A stretch of 15,663 nucleotides of DNA from Haplosporangium gracile. Lineage: Eukaryota > Mortierellomycota > Mortierellomycetes > Mortierellales > Mortierellaceae. Under the pieces are notes generated by a model. It was not told where the DNA came from and searched no databases. It saw only the letters and a program-made list of their open reading frames with translations. The DNA lies in contig JAAAUF010000942.1 in the NCBI GenBank assembly GCA_015499985.1, forward strand, positions 1 through 15,663. The letters are read 5' to 3'. Positions 1 to 9,281 of the stretch are shown here, one piece after another; the first letter of the stretch is position 1; every line of letters starts with the position of its first letter. The translations under genes and the position numbers were made by a program.

Positions 1-86
1 ACCGGACTGCGACTGGTGGATGGCTCTTGGAAGAGTTTGGTATATAGCTCCTTTTGCTATCGAATGGCTCCCTTGGGCTTTTTATT

Positions 87-167
87 GGAGAAATAAAATT
101 GCGTACGAAAAAAAAAAAAAAATTGTTTGCCCTGAATTCTTTTTTACAGGAGAAATAAAATTGCGTA
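87..167. repeat. Two-copy 19-nt direct repeat
   Basis: The 19 bases GGAGAAATAAAATTGCGTA occur identically at 87-105 and 149-167, a 62-nt period. Both copies are preceded by a T-run and followed by an A-run, so the duplicated unit is longer but diverged at its edges. The origin is unknown. It may be a small tandem duplication or the remnant of a repeat element. Confidence 0.8.
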
Positions 168-270
168 GAAAAAAAATACGCGTTCTTCTTATTCATTTGT
201 CGTCGCAACAGTAGTGTAGCTAGGTAGTATTTAAAGGACACTTGGAGTAAACGATAGAACAGCATCTTTT

Positions 271-389
271 CCCTGTTGCCTATCACGTTTATCTAGGTAA
301 GTCCTCCTCTCCTCCAATGCAAGCACTGTTCATGTTGATCGAACAGTGCACTGATAAATCTTTCCCCTGTTAGCTATCACGTTTATCTA
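271..389. repeat. Diverged direct repeat, 94-nt period
   Basis: CCCTGTTGCCTATCACGTTT at 271-290 recurs as CCCTGTTAGCTATCACGTTT at 365-384. The match runs on through ATCTA to 295 and 389. A GAACAG motif lies upstream of each copy, at different spacing. It looks like an old local duplication. Confidence 0.75.
323..349. repeat. Perfect 9-bp inverted repeat (hairpin)
   Basis: GCACTGTTC at 323-331 is the exact reverse complement of GAACAGTGC at 341-349, with a 9-nt spacer. It lies between the two copies of the 94-nt-period repeat. It is not followed by a T-run and no gene ends here, so I do not call it a terminator. It could be a symmetric protein-binding site or chance. Confidence 0.6.
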
Positions 390-456
390 AGTTGAAAGTC
401 TCGAACCAGTGTCTATTGTGCGCCCGAAGATCCGTGTACCCTTTATAGTTCCCTGT

Positions 457-530
457 GGTCTAGTTGAGATCATTCCTCTTCCTCTTCCTCTTCCTCTTCC
501 TCTTCCTTTTTGCCGGTCTAGTTGTGATCG
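457..530. repeat. (CCTCTT)5 microsatellite flanked by a duplicated 16-mer
   Basis: Five perfect CCTCTT units span 475-504, followed by CCTTTT. The tract is bracketed by GGTCTAGTTGAGATCA at 457-472 and the near copy GGTCTAGTTGTGATCG at 515-530. This arrangement fits a small duplication with slippage expansion between the copies. Confidence 0.8.
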
Positions 531-1298
531 TGTGGGACCTCTCGCTAGTTGTGCCAGTTACCCACAAATCCGCATTTTTCAATTAGCCAAGTTTACGTGA
601 TGTCATGACTATCCCTTCGTTCGTCAATTGAAATGAGATGTTGAGTAAGTACATGGAATTGGCACGACAGGAGAGACAATTTAAACAAACTTCGACCACT
701 TTTTCTGGTTGAAAACAGAGAAATGGATACTTTGCAGAGGAACAATTTTAGTGGAGTGAAAACCCATAAACATACAGTCCCTCATCACATAAGTTTTCCC
801 AATTTCATACGGTAAACACGGGATTTAACTGATTTTTTGCCATTGGTACCAGAAAGAAGCATTTTTTCGTTTATTCGAAACAAACACCAGCCAAAACTGA
901 ACCTGTCAACTCGTAGTGGACATTTGAAGGATTAAAGCCTGGCGATGAACGATGAACGCTTCCCGCACACGGAATCTCGTGTTCAATTGAGTTGCCACAA
1001 GGCGTGAGTGTGTATCCCTAGAGCCCTTCCCTCGTATTCCTAGAAGTGTACGAGGCCCCATGTTCGTCACAGAAAGGGTGCAGCGTTTAGTTTTCCTTCT
1101 GTCTTTCCAACTTTTCTGTACCGTTTGTAGGCCTCTCGAACATTTTTCTTCTGTCCGCTCGTTTCGGCGTCAGTTTTTATTTTACTTGATCACTCTTTCT
1201 TTCCATCGCCGAAACGACGAACTATCACCCCTCTACCCCCTCCCCAGGTTCACGACGCCAATGACAACAAGACGAGCAGGCCTAACGAAACTGCACCA

Positions 1299-3305
1299 AT
1301 GGACCTCCCCGAGATCAGGAACTTTGTCATCTCCTACCTCTCCACCTCCTCCACCAACAGCAGACCCGACATCCTCTCATGCTCACGCGTGTCCAAGGCG
1401 TGGCTCCAGACCTGTCTTCCTTACCTCTGGCATACATTCGACCTGCGCAGATTCAACAATCATCAACTCCACCTCCGCCATCAAGGGATCGACAACAACG
1501 CCCATCTAATTCGACATATCCGTCTGGAGCACATGCAGTTCTATGAGTTGCATCCGCACCTGCAAGACTGTGTGCTGCCGTATTGTCGAGCCTTGCAGAG
1601 GATTGACTTTACAGAGACTTGGACGGGGGTGGATGATAACGCAGCCGAGAGGGACCACCTGGACAAGGCCCAGTTACGCTTGAAAGAGTGGGCCGATATT
1701 GCAACACTGGTTCGACAGAATCCAGAGTTGCAGGAGTTTCGGATCGAGAACTCGAATGTCTGGACGCCGCCTGTTGCATTCTGGAAGGCCTTGGCAGAGG
1801 ATGTTCCTGAGCTGCGGTCCTTTCAGGTCGTGCGCGCCACCGTCGGGAAGGGCAGGATCGGCAGTGTTGGTAACAATGGCAATAACAGCGTCAGAGGCGC
1901 CGCGAGCAACAACAGCAGCGGGAGCAGCAACAGCAGTGAAAGCCGTATACCCGAAGAAGATGTGATTCTGGACTTCTTTCTGGATATTTGCGACCGAATC
2001 GAAGAGCTGCACCTTGATACCGTGGTGTTTACAAGGGTCAAGACCAAACGCTGGATCAATGGCCCGACATTCTCTCACCTTCAGAAGCTGACTTACTTTG
2101 GACGATCCACCATGCAATTCGAACTCTTTTACAAGGCTCTGGATGCACCTGGACTACGCGAACTCGCCTGGGGGTCGCCGTACCGAGCCACGGAACAACC
2201 CGCCATCATTGCGCCTTTTTTGACCGCCGAAGTTGTGAAACGACACCTGACATTGGAAGCACTGGATCTGTGGGAAGAGATGCCCTTTGAGGACCGGGAG
2301 CTCCAATCTATTCTCTTGTCGCTCTCACGGCCTCTGCTCTCGCTTCAGGCCAAGGATTCCGATTTTGCTACGCAGGCTTTGGACGCGCTGTTGACACCAC
2401 GGTCCTCATGGACTCGGTGGAACGCTGGTAATGGATTGACAGAAGGACTAATGGCATCTCATGGTTCCACCATCCAAACTTTGAACCTGCAAGGATGCGT
2501 CATGGTGACCAGCACGATGATTCAGAGTCTCTTGCAGAACTGTCCTCAGCTCGAATTTTTTGCCGCATGGGAGCTGAAGGGGATTGATGTTTTGAGTGCA
2601 CAAACCGAAAGCCAGGCGCAACGTGGCCATGACCAGATACAACCAGTTTGGGCGTGCAGGAAGTTGAGACAGTTGGAGGTGTTTATTTCGGTATTCTCGT
2701 TTCCGCAAGAAGCTTGGCGACGAGGAACAACAACTGTACCAGAGCACAGGACTACCCCTCCCGCCACGACTACGGCCTTGACCTCGATGACGATATCGTC
2801 ACCATCATCGTCATTAGCAGCAGGGTTGGGATGGAACACCAATGGATTTGAGTCTTCAACATCATCGTCGTCATCCTCGTTTATGAGTGCACCACCACCA
2901 CCTCCAGGAGTTTCATCCTTTTCAGAAGGAGAGCGTCAGCTCCATCGGGCGGTCTACCGAGAACTTGCACAACTGAAAGGACTCGAAAAGTTGGTAGTCG
3001 GCAAATGGCGATTGGCGACCCAGTACTTCCAGAATCCAACCGAAGAACAGGGGTTGGATTTGCGATGGGACTCTGGGCTTGATGCTCTGGCGGGATTGAT
3101 GCGGTTGCGGGAGTTGGATTTCAGAAGCACACCGCAGAATTTGGGTGAGCGGGATGTTGAATGGATGGCGGAGCACTTTTGCGGGATGGATGAGGTGCCC
3201 AGAGGCAGGTTTGCGAGTCATGATCCGCAGCGGCATCGGGTCTTGGAAGCGCGGTTCAAGGAAGTTCAGCAGCGAGTAAGGTCGTCTATCGCCGAGAGAA
3301 GTTAA
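1299..3305 (+). CDS. F-box/LRR-type protein, single exon, 668 aa
   Basis: The product is a probable substrate receptor of an SCF ubiquitin ligase. The N-terminus (about residues 1-50) reads as a fungal F-box: DLPEIRNFVISYL, then SCSRVSKAWLQTCLPYLW. By family knowledge this segment binds Skp1. The rest shows irregular leucine-rich units, for example LRELAW, LTLEALDLWEEMPF, IQTLNLQGC, LRQLEVFI and LRELDF, as in fungal F-box/LRR proteins that recruit targets. Two low-complexity inserts interrupt it: Asn/Ser-rich at about 193-215 and Ser/Thr/Pro-rich at about 477-540. The chosen ATG sits in a good context (CACCATGG) exactly where the F-box begins. Out-of-frame ATGs at 1060 and 1261 precede it. 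The gene converges on the F-box pseudogene downstream. The target cannot be predicted. Family assignment is fairly sure and LRR boundaries are approximate. Confidence 0.85.
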   Translation: MDLPEIRNFVISYLSTSSTNSRPDILSCSRVSKAWLQTCLPYLWHTFDLRRFNNHQLHLRHQGIDNNAHLIRHIRLEHMQFYELHPHLQDCVLPYCRALQRIDFTETWTGVDDNAAERDHLDKAQLRLKEWADIATLVRQNPELQEFRIENSNVWTPPVAFWKALAEDVPELRSFQVVRATVGKGRIGSVGNNGNNSVRGAASNNSSGSSNSSESRIPEEDVILDFFLDICDRIEELHLDTVVFTRVKTKRWINGPTFSHLQKLTYFGRSTMQFELFYKALDAPGLRELAWGSPYRATEQPAIIAPFLTAEVVKRHLTLEALDLWEEMPFEDRELQSILLSLSRPLLSLQAKDSDFATQALDALLTPRSSWTRWNAGNGLTEGLMASHGSTIQTLNLQGCVMVTSTMIQSLLQNCPQLEFFAAWELKGIDVLSAQTESQAQRGHDQIQPVWACRKLRQLEVFISVFSFPQEAWRRGTTTVPEHRTTPPATTTALTSMTISSPSSSLAAGLGWNTNGFESSTSSSSSSFMSAPPPPPGVSSFSEGERQLHRAVYRELAQLKGLEKLVVGKWRLATQYFQNPTEEQGLDLRWDSGLDALAGLMRLRELDFRSTPQNLGERDVEWMAEHFCGMDEVPRGRFASHDPQRHRVLEARFKEVQQRVRSSIAERS

Positions 3306-3473
3306 TTAACCGTCCAATTTAAAGTTGCAAATTACATTTCGAAGGTGAACAGCAGGCAACACGCGCGTAATGCAAATGAATGAAATTAAAGAGAGAACGA
3401 TGTGATTGCGGGTAACCCAAGATGGACGATGTATTTTTTGTACGAGAGTGAGAAAGATTGAAGAGGGTGCTAC
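3306..3473. other. Convergent 3' intergenic gap
   Basis: This short gap lies between the stop of the F-box/LRR gene and the end of the facing pseudogene. It is AT-rich, with AATTAAAG near 3385 as a possible polyadenylation signal for the plus-strand gene. No ORF or RNA gene was seen. Confidence 0.4.
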
Positions 3474-4992
3474 TTAGTGGGGGTCCAGGTGAACATCGCC
3501 GGTGCCTAACCAGACAGTCTTCAGCTTTTGCAACTTGATTAGCTTTTTGATGACAGTGTCTCCAATTAATCCATCACCTTCCTTAGACGCGATGCCTTTG
3601 CCGCTCCGTAGATTTTTGAGTTGAGCCAAACAAGCGTCCACCTGGTCAGGACATTTGATCTCCCGCATCACGACCCTCAGCACCTCCAGATCCTGACACG
3701 CCAACCTTGTACCCTCCTCAAACGGCTGAACAGTGGTAATAAACCGAAAGACCGATAGCGCCCGAAGTTGAGGACAGGTCTCGACGATCGTTGCAAAGAT
3801 TGTTTCAGGGAATGTGTTTTCGTCATAGGAGTCGATCAAGGCTGTCAAATCTGTCACAGCTGATGGACTGACAGTATGGTGGATACAAATTCTTGATAGT
3901 GAGTGGGCAGTTTGGAAACTTCTCGAGCGGATGATAGGGGCCGTCCTGAGGGTTTCGATGTTGGGTGCCATGGTTGCTAGCAGGGCGCGGATATGACTTG
4001 CGGCGATCCAGAGTTCGTCAATGTCCAGGGTTTGAGTTTGGGGCAATGAGATTGAAGACCGGCGCGGAGGAAATTGATGGTTGAGGAAGTGAGGGAGAGG
4101 TGCTCGCCGGAGACGAGGTGGACGTTTCAGAGTAGGAGATTTGGAAAAGGTATGAAGAGTGGTGGGTGTAGGAGCCGGTCTTGGCTGTCAGAGTCGTAAC
4201 CAAGCATTGGGCGGATGGGGGTTGATATCTTTTGGATACTAAGGGGCTTGTAGGGTCCTCCTGGTGGTTGGGTGATTTGAGAGGGTGGTGGTGGTGGTGG
4301 GGTGAGAGTTACTGCGCGGAGGGAGATGTCGGAGAGGTGGGTTGAGAAGCGGATGAAGAGGGTGTGGGATATTGTTACTTCGAAGAGTGTTAGTTTCCTT
4401 AGGGTGTTTGTTGTCATAAATGGTAGTGATGGTGGGGAGGGAGATAGTGATAGTTGTTGCAGAGATGTTGTTGTCGACTCGATCGAGGGTGATGGCGGCA
4501 TAGTCATCATAACAGGCAAGAGCCGAAGCGCGACCGACATATCCTTATTCAAAGCCTCAAAAAACCTTACCTTCACCACCTCTAACTCCAATACAACCCC
4601 CTCCGCCGCCTCGCTCCATTTTGCTCCTAACCTCCTCAACCGACAAATTCACTAATCCCTTCAACGGAACCCCTCGAACAACCTATAATGCTTCCTCTTC
4701 GACAGTGGCCCCATCCGCTGAATGAAACGAGCGTATTTCCAGACTTGGGAGGGTGGCTTGAGAAGGATATGGGGCTCATAGGGATCGAGTTCGATGGTTT
4801 CCCAGACAGACAGGGTGAAATAAGGGAACCAGAAAGTTGCAGACTAGGCTAGCGGAAATGCAGTCGGGAGGTGGGAGGTGGATGGCGATATTTTGGGAAT
4901 TTCAGATAGTGTAGGATGTGGGTTGTGATGATCTGTAGTTGTGATTGTTGTGGTTGTTGTAATTGTTGCTGTTTTGATGGTGAGGAGTCCAT
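3474..4992 (-). pseudogene. Decayed F-box/LRR pseudogene
   Basis: Read on the minus strand, this is a broken relative of fungal F-box/LRR proteins. A start-like segment at 4992 reads MDSSPSKQQQ, followed by HILHYLKFPK. In another frame the typical post-F-box sequence FWFPYFTLSVWETIELD follows, just after a TAG at 4846-4844. Further stops and possible shifts lie near 4620-4680. A long open stretch with leucine-rich units (LRKLTLFEVTISHTLF) runs to a TGA at 4129-4127 within FPNLLL*NVHLVSGEHLSL. A frameshift near 4035 then joins AGLQSHCPKLK to TLDIDELWIAASHIRALL, which stays open to the end at 3474. A GGT repeat near 4284-4300 codes a proline run. Disruptions are spread along the whole length, so introns cannot explain all of them. 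The N-terminal limit is uncertain. Confidence 0.72.
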
Positions 4993-6054
4993 GTTGGACT
5001 AGGGTGAGTTTGTTTGAGTAGGGAAAGAAACAGGGAGAGAGACAGTAGTCGTTGAGATAGGTTTGTTGACAAAAGTTTCTATTGAACGAAAAATGTGAAA
5101 GAGGAAAAAACAACCATAACGTTGAGCATGGACGAAATGAGGCAAATTACTGACAGCGCCTTTTTTTTTTTTTGCACGCGCTATTATAGCATATACGCCG
5201 ATGCAGTAGAAGGAAAAAGAAGGAGGCTCCTCTGGTTGTCGTTGATGACGAAGGTGATGATGATGATGATGTGTTTCCCTTACCCTCTTCTTCATTGGCT
5301 AGAGGGCATATCTTCTTCACTTGGACTATGGAAAAGCGAGCATAGGCCATGGTAGTCTATGTCATGGGACAGTCGGTCTGTTTGCGCTCTTCGCTTGTTC
5401 CAAATGCATCGACCCTAATTCGCGTCCAAAGTATCATTTCTTTGGTAGCATGAAGGAGTACAAAAAAAAAAAGGAAAATTGGTGACTGTCCAATCACGTT
5501 TAAGTGGTACACAAAAATGTTTCAGCTCGTCATTTTTTACTTTCGCGTTTCCCACATCGCTTATTCTACACATTGCTGACACTCATACTCACAGTATTCC
5601 TTCCTTTTGTTGGTTTTTGGCTCTTTCTTTTTTCTTTTCTTCACCCTTTTTCTGCTTTCCTGCTACCAGCCTCCTTCTGCCCACCTTCGGTCCCCTCCGT
5701 GGTCATCGCTGCCCTCTCATTCACTCCCTCTTATCCATTTTTTTTTGCCTATAGTCAACGTGTGTGTCCCGATATCGTCTCCTTTGCTTCACCTATTTGC
5801 TCGTATGACTCCTTCTTCAAACGACATCAACAGCTATCGTCTTTGATTCCACAGCCCTTCTACATATCCTATCTTTGTAAATACTCTTTTCCATTCTTTC
5901 TTACTTGATCCTTTTTTCTACCACGATCGCCAGAGGAAAATCGCTTGTACATATAATATACACTACTTCCAGCTCACCAATCAACAGCAACCGCAAACCA
6001 GGAAACAGGAAACATATATACAACTCCAACTCAACAACAAGAAAACACTTCATC
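4993..6054. promoter_or_regulatory. Intergenic and pyrimidine-rich promoter region of the 6055 gene
   Basis: No gene is visible. The left part (4993-5480) is former upstream sequence of the pseudogene, with a T-run at about 5161-5172 and a GAT/ATG microsatellite near 5254-5271. From about 5580 to 5760 the plus strand is strongly pyrimidine-rich, typical of fungal core promoters. From 5950 to 6054 it becomes CA/A-rich like a 5' leader, ending in CATCATGG at the start codon. Exact transcription start and elements cannot be fixed from sequence alone. Confidence 0.5.
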
Positions 6055-8624
6055 ATGGACGGTAACAACCAGCGCCCGCGCGGAGACTCCAACATGCAGT
6101 CAGATACGCCCATCAACCAGCCGACATCGACTCGCTTGCGTGCAGCCGTTGCTCGCCCTGAGAATCAAGAATTCAACGTTGCCGGTCAAGACTTCGGCGG
6201 GCTTCCTTTAGGTAATCAATATATATTCGGATATAAGTGTAGATCACACTTATATATTAGTTTTTTTAATGTGACCTGCAAATTTGAGTCCTTGCGTGTC
6301 TGACGCGTTCTTTCCTGGTCATTTCTTTTCTTTGCCTTTTTTATGCGGTACACACCCTTTATTAATATTACAGATAAGGCAGTCAAGGACTCGATCAAGT
6401 CAGGGAACAAGAACCCAGAACCCGTCAACGAGACACACGAAAACCTGGAACATCATGTCGATATTCCCCTCAAAAAGCCCACCCAAACAGCCTTCAGCTC
6501 CATGGGGGGCGGTCTCAATGCTTCCTCAACTGAGATTGGTTGGGGTGGTCTTGAGGGCGGCAAGTCCAAAGACGACACTCCAAAGGCCCTTGTCTACCGT
6601 AACGAGGATTTTCCTCCTCCAACCAGTACCAATGATCCGTAAGTAACAATGTTTTTGACGACTGGTTTTTACTGTGGTGATGTCGTTGTAGTTCTTCATT
6701 TTGTTGAGAATACTAACATCCACCATACCCACTCGAAACCCTCAATAATAGCTCTCCTTCGAGCCTCTCTGCTCCCAAGCCAAATGAGAACACTACTTCT
6801 CTTAGCGGAGATGCTCCCTATGACTATAAGAAGCCAGCCCCTGCTGTCGAGTAAGTTTATACTTCACGTTTAAGTGTAACCAGTGCAAAAGAAAAATGAA
6901 GATCAGAGTAACAACGTTATTTTTTTAGTCGCGCATCTTAACTCACACTTCCGTATCACATTTTTAATAGGCCCCATGGTACTAAGGCAGCGCCTTATCT
7001 TGGTCTAAACCATTCGTTCTTCAGAAAGGGGCCTGTCAAGCAAGCTGGTGACAAGCCATCAAGCGACCGTATCCTCGACACGAACCTGAACAAGCTCTTC
7101 CCCGAGGACCAGTCACCCTCTCAGCTCAAGCAGAGCACCATGTCCTCGCTCAAAAGCACTCTTACGCGCCGGGACGCTCCTGAGATGAACTTGGACAAGC
7201 ATTTCGCAGAGGACACACCCACCTCCTCGGCCCATGTTAGTCATGGTATTACCCAACTCTCATCAGGCGACTCAAACAAACCCGTTTCAATTTTCATCGC
7301 AGACCTTCGAGACGATAGCGGTGCGAGTGACCACAGCCCTTATGATTCGCCTATGGAAACCAAAGCTAAACCTTTCAGTCAATTTTCAAGCAAAGACGCC
7401 GCCTATACTGAGCCTCATGCTCATCTAGACGAGAAGGATGATCACGCGCCTAAATCTTCAGCTGCCCACAAGACCAAGTTCTCCACGATAGCACATCCTC
7501 CTGCGATTCCCTCGATCAGCTTGCCATTTAGTGCCAAGAAAACTGGCATACCCATCCAGCCCGAATTGCACCAAGCTAGCACTCCCGGGCTACCATCTAA
7601 CAATTCTCCTTGGATCAGCGTTCTCGACGTTCAATCTGGCAGTGCTCCTTCGGCCAGCATTCCTGAACTTCCATCTCTCGATGCTTCGTCAGTCAAGGCT
7701 CCAGAACTCCCATTTTTTAGTGCATCAACACTTCCAGCTGTCAGCATTGTGGAGCACCCTTCACTCAGTGCTCCTGGTCTTCCTACAGTTGCTGCGCCTC
7801 GCTTGGGTGGAATCCACGGTGTGATGCCCACAATTCCTACAATGCCTACAATGCCGGCCTTCTCTTGCCATCCTGCACTTTTCCCTGAAGGGGAGGCCGA
7901 TTTTCCCCGTGGAGATGCTCCAAGCCACGAAAACCCGGCTCCTTATGTTGAGGCCGTTGTCGAGGTCCAAAAGGTTCCTGCCAAGCCTCATCCAGCTGCC
8001 ATCTTCCGTGCTGACATTCCTTCTGATGAGAAGAAGCTTGGAAAGAGAGCACGCAAGGCTCAGCGCAAGCATGACGCGACCCGACGACACAGCATTATGG
8101 ACACCATCAGCACGGCTCTGGTCGGTCGCAAGAAGAATACTGTCTCCTCGCCCGCCATGAGATTGAACGAGTTGTTTGACGAACCTACAGTCTTGGCTCT
8201 CCCTGTTCCCACTGCTCCTGCTGCCCCTCTTTTGGGAGCTATTCGCGGTAGCTTGCCAGCTATGCCAGCTATGCCAGCCATGCCAGCTATGCCAGCCATG
8301 CCAGAGATGCACCTGCCTACGCTTCCAGAGATGCACTTGCCTGCAATGCCAGCCATGCCCATTTTGGCCCTGCCTCATCTGCCAAAACTGGGTGCTGTCG
8401 CTGTTCCCAGCACTTCTGTCGCCGTCACGTTGCCCAAGCACAAACCATCGACTGCGGCCGCGATCAAGATGCCCAAAGTGGACCTTACTCTTTTCCCCGA
8501 GGAACAGGCTAACTACCCTCGTAGCGACATTCCAAAATGCGAAAATCCTGCTCCTTTCCATGTCGGGGACATCATTGAGGAGGAGAAGCTGCGTCTTCCC
8601 GCACTTTTGCCATTGGATGCTTAG
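6055..8624 (+). CDS. Low-complexity Pro/Ala-rich protein, exons 1-4 up to an in-frame TAG
   Basis: I do not recognise this protein. Exons are 6055-6211, 6374-6638, 6752-6850 and 6971 onward. Splicing preserves one frame and gives 724 aa before TAG at 8622-8624. The start is the first in-frame ATG after the promoter. The N-terminal 170 residues are hydrophilic and Gly/Pro/Ser-rich (SSMGGGLNASSTEIGWGGLEGG). LFPE motifs recur at about residues 216, 477 and 681. The last two head a shared unit, LFPEGEADFPRGDAP and LFPEEQANYPRSDIP, each followed by ENPAP. Between them lie a PAM-repeat tract and a basic patch at about 532-547 (KRARKAQRK), a possible nuclear signal. No signal peptide or membrane segment is evident. 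The frame stays coding-like beyond the TAG (see 8625-9845), so this may be a nonsense allele, a readthrough gene or a pseudogene. Exon structure is well supported; function is unknown. Confidence 0.72.
6212..6373 (+). other. Intron 1 (162 nt)
   Basis: The donor is GTAATC and the acceptor ATTACAG. Removal joins ...GGLPLG to DKAVKDS in phase 1. Retaining it would bring stops. A CTGAC branch-like motif lies near 6299, rather far from the acceptor. Confidence 0.8.
6639..6751 (+). other. Intron 2 (113 nt)
   Basis: The donor is a consensus GTAAGT and the acceptor AATAATAG. A perfect TACTAAC branch site sits at 6711-6717, about 34 nt before the acceptor. Splicing joins TSTNDP to SPSSLSAPK. Confidence 0.9.
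6851..6970 (+). other. Intron 3 (120 nt)
   Basis: The donor is GTAAGT and the acceptor TTTTTAATAG. A CTTAAC branch-like motif lies at about 6937-6942. Splicing joins KPAPAVE to PHGTKAAPYLG in frame. A nearer AG at about 6927-6928 would break the frame. Confidence 0.88.
8256..8309 (+). repeat. 9-nt tandem repeat coding PAM units
   Basis: Six 9-nt units, alternating CCAGCTATG and CCAGCCATG and ending in CCAGAGATG, encode five PAM units and one PEM. Similar but looser PTM, PAM and PTLP units occur at about 7830-7860 and again after the TAG at about 8757-8795. This shows one low-complexity style on both sides of the stop. Confidence 0.9.
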
Positions 8625-8811
8625 CTCCCAGGCATCGCGGTCGCAGCACCTACATTTGCCTTGCCAATGATCCATATACCTACTCTTCCAAGTGTCAAGC
8701 TGCTTTCGTTACTCGAGGTCCACCTGCCCGAAGTACACATCCCCGAAAATCATATACCCACCCTTCCCGCCATGCCCGCTATGCCTACACTTCCCAAGAT
8801 TTCAATCCCTG

Positions 8812-8892
8812 GTAAGAACACATCGTCTTTTTTGCATGCATTTAATTTAATCTGCAAGATATAACCATAATTTTTTTTCTATGGTGACACAG
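8812..8892 (+). other. Intron 4 (81 nt)
   Basis: The donor is GTAAGA and the acceptor GGTGACACAG. It lies downstream of the in-frame TAG yet keeps the frame exactly, joining LPKISIPG to ALKSLVNEG in the reading frame of the upstream exons. Intact splice signals beyond the stop argue that the break is recent or tolerated. Confidence 0.75.
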
Positions 8893-9185
8893 CCCTCAAG
8901 TCACTCGTAAACGAGGGAGATAACCATTATTCTGCAGACGACGAGCCAGCAACCCCCATCATCACGCGCAAGGCAGTCGTGACTGAACCTGCCCGTGTGA
9001 TCCCCAAGATCGCAGCACCTGCCATCGCGGCCTTGTCCGTTGTCGCTCAAAGGACGACCGTTATTACCGAGTCAGTAGCTCGTGTAATTCCCAGGGTTGC
9101 TGCTCCTGTTGAGATTGTTCCTGTTGTGACCCAAAAGACAGTTGTTACCGAGACCACACATGTCATTCTCGAGGCCAAGAAGACC

Positions 9186-9281
9186 CCCATTGCCCAGCCC
9201 CCAGTGGAGATCAAGAAGACGATTCCAATTGCCCAGCCTCCAGTCGAGGTCAAGAAGATCCCTATTGCCCAGCCTCCAATC
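9186..9281 (+). repeat. Three PIAQPP coding repeats
   Basis: Three units of about 12 codons each contain PIAQPP followed by an acidic/basic linker such as VEIKK or VEVKK. They lie in exon 5, after the first stop and before the second. They resemble linker-type disordered repeats and do not match a domain I know. Confidence 0.8.

Larger units (their letters stand above)
1..1298. other. Gene-poor left flank and F-box gene promoter
   Basis: I see no convincing gene here. The first 540 bases hold diverged short direct repeats, a perfect hairpin and a CCTCTT microsatellite, listed separately. From about 600 to 1050 the sequence is AT-rich with no long open frame. From about 1080 to 1250 it turns pyrimidine-rich, as is common in fungal core promoters and leaders, and ends in a CCCCTCCCCAG stretch near 1247 that could be a leader splice acceptor. 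Upstream ATGs at 1060 and 1261 are out of frame with the F-box gene. Confidence 0.5.

Noticed and set aside
930..1060. Possible tRNA-like segment (GTGTTCAATTG resembling a T-loop)
   Set aside because: No acceptor stem, D-arm or anticodon arm could be paired around it.
1674..2117. Minus-strand frame inside the F-box/LRR gene
   Set aside because: It is an antisense shadow. The plus-strand frame carries a recognisable F-box and leucine-rich units.
4302..4655. 117-codon frame on the plus strand
   Set aside because: It is antisense to the F-box pseudogene, with low-complexity coding and no family resemblance.
5161..5172. T-run near the pseudogene as a sign of retroposition
   Set aside because: In the pseudogene sense the A-run lies upstream of the 5' end, not at the 3' end where a poly(A) tail would be.
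5479..5908. Overlapping Phe/Ser/Leu-rich frames that look like membrane proteins
   Set aside because: They arise from the CT-rich promoter tract. Three frames are open together, as expected of pyrimidine-rich non-coding DNA.
8176..8670. 164-codon Cys/Leu-rich frame on the plus strand
   Set aside because: It is a frame-shifted reading of the same proline-rich repeats. The cysteines come from the repeated CCAGCTATG units, and the spliced frame 0 is clearly the coding one.
7761..8675. 304-codon open frame on the minus strand
   Set aside because: It is antisense to exon 4 of the low-complexity gene. Its W/H/G-rich repeats are the mirror of the PAM codon repeat, so it is a composition shadow.
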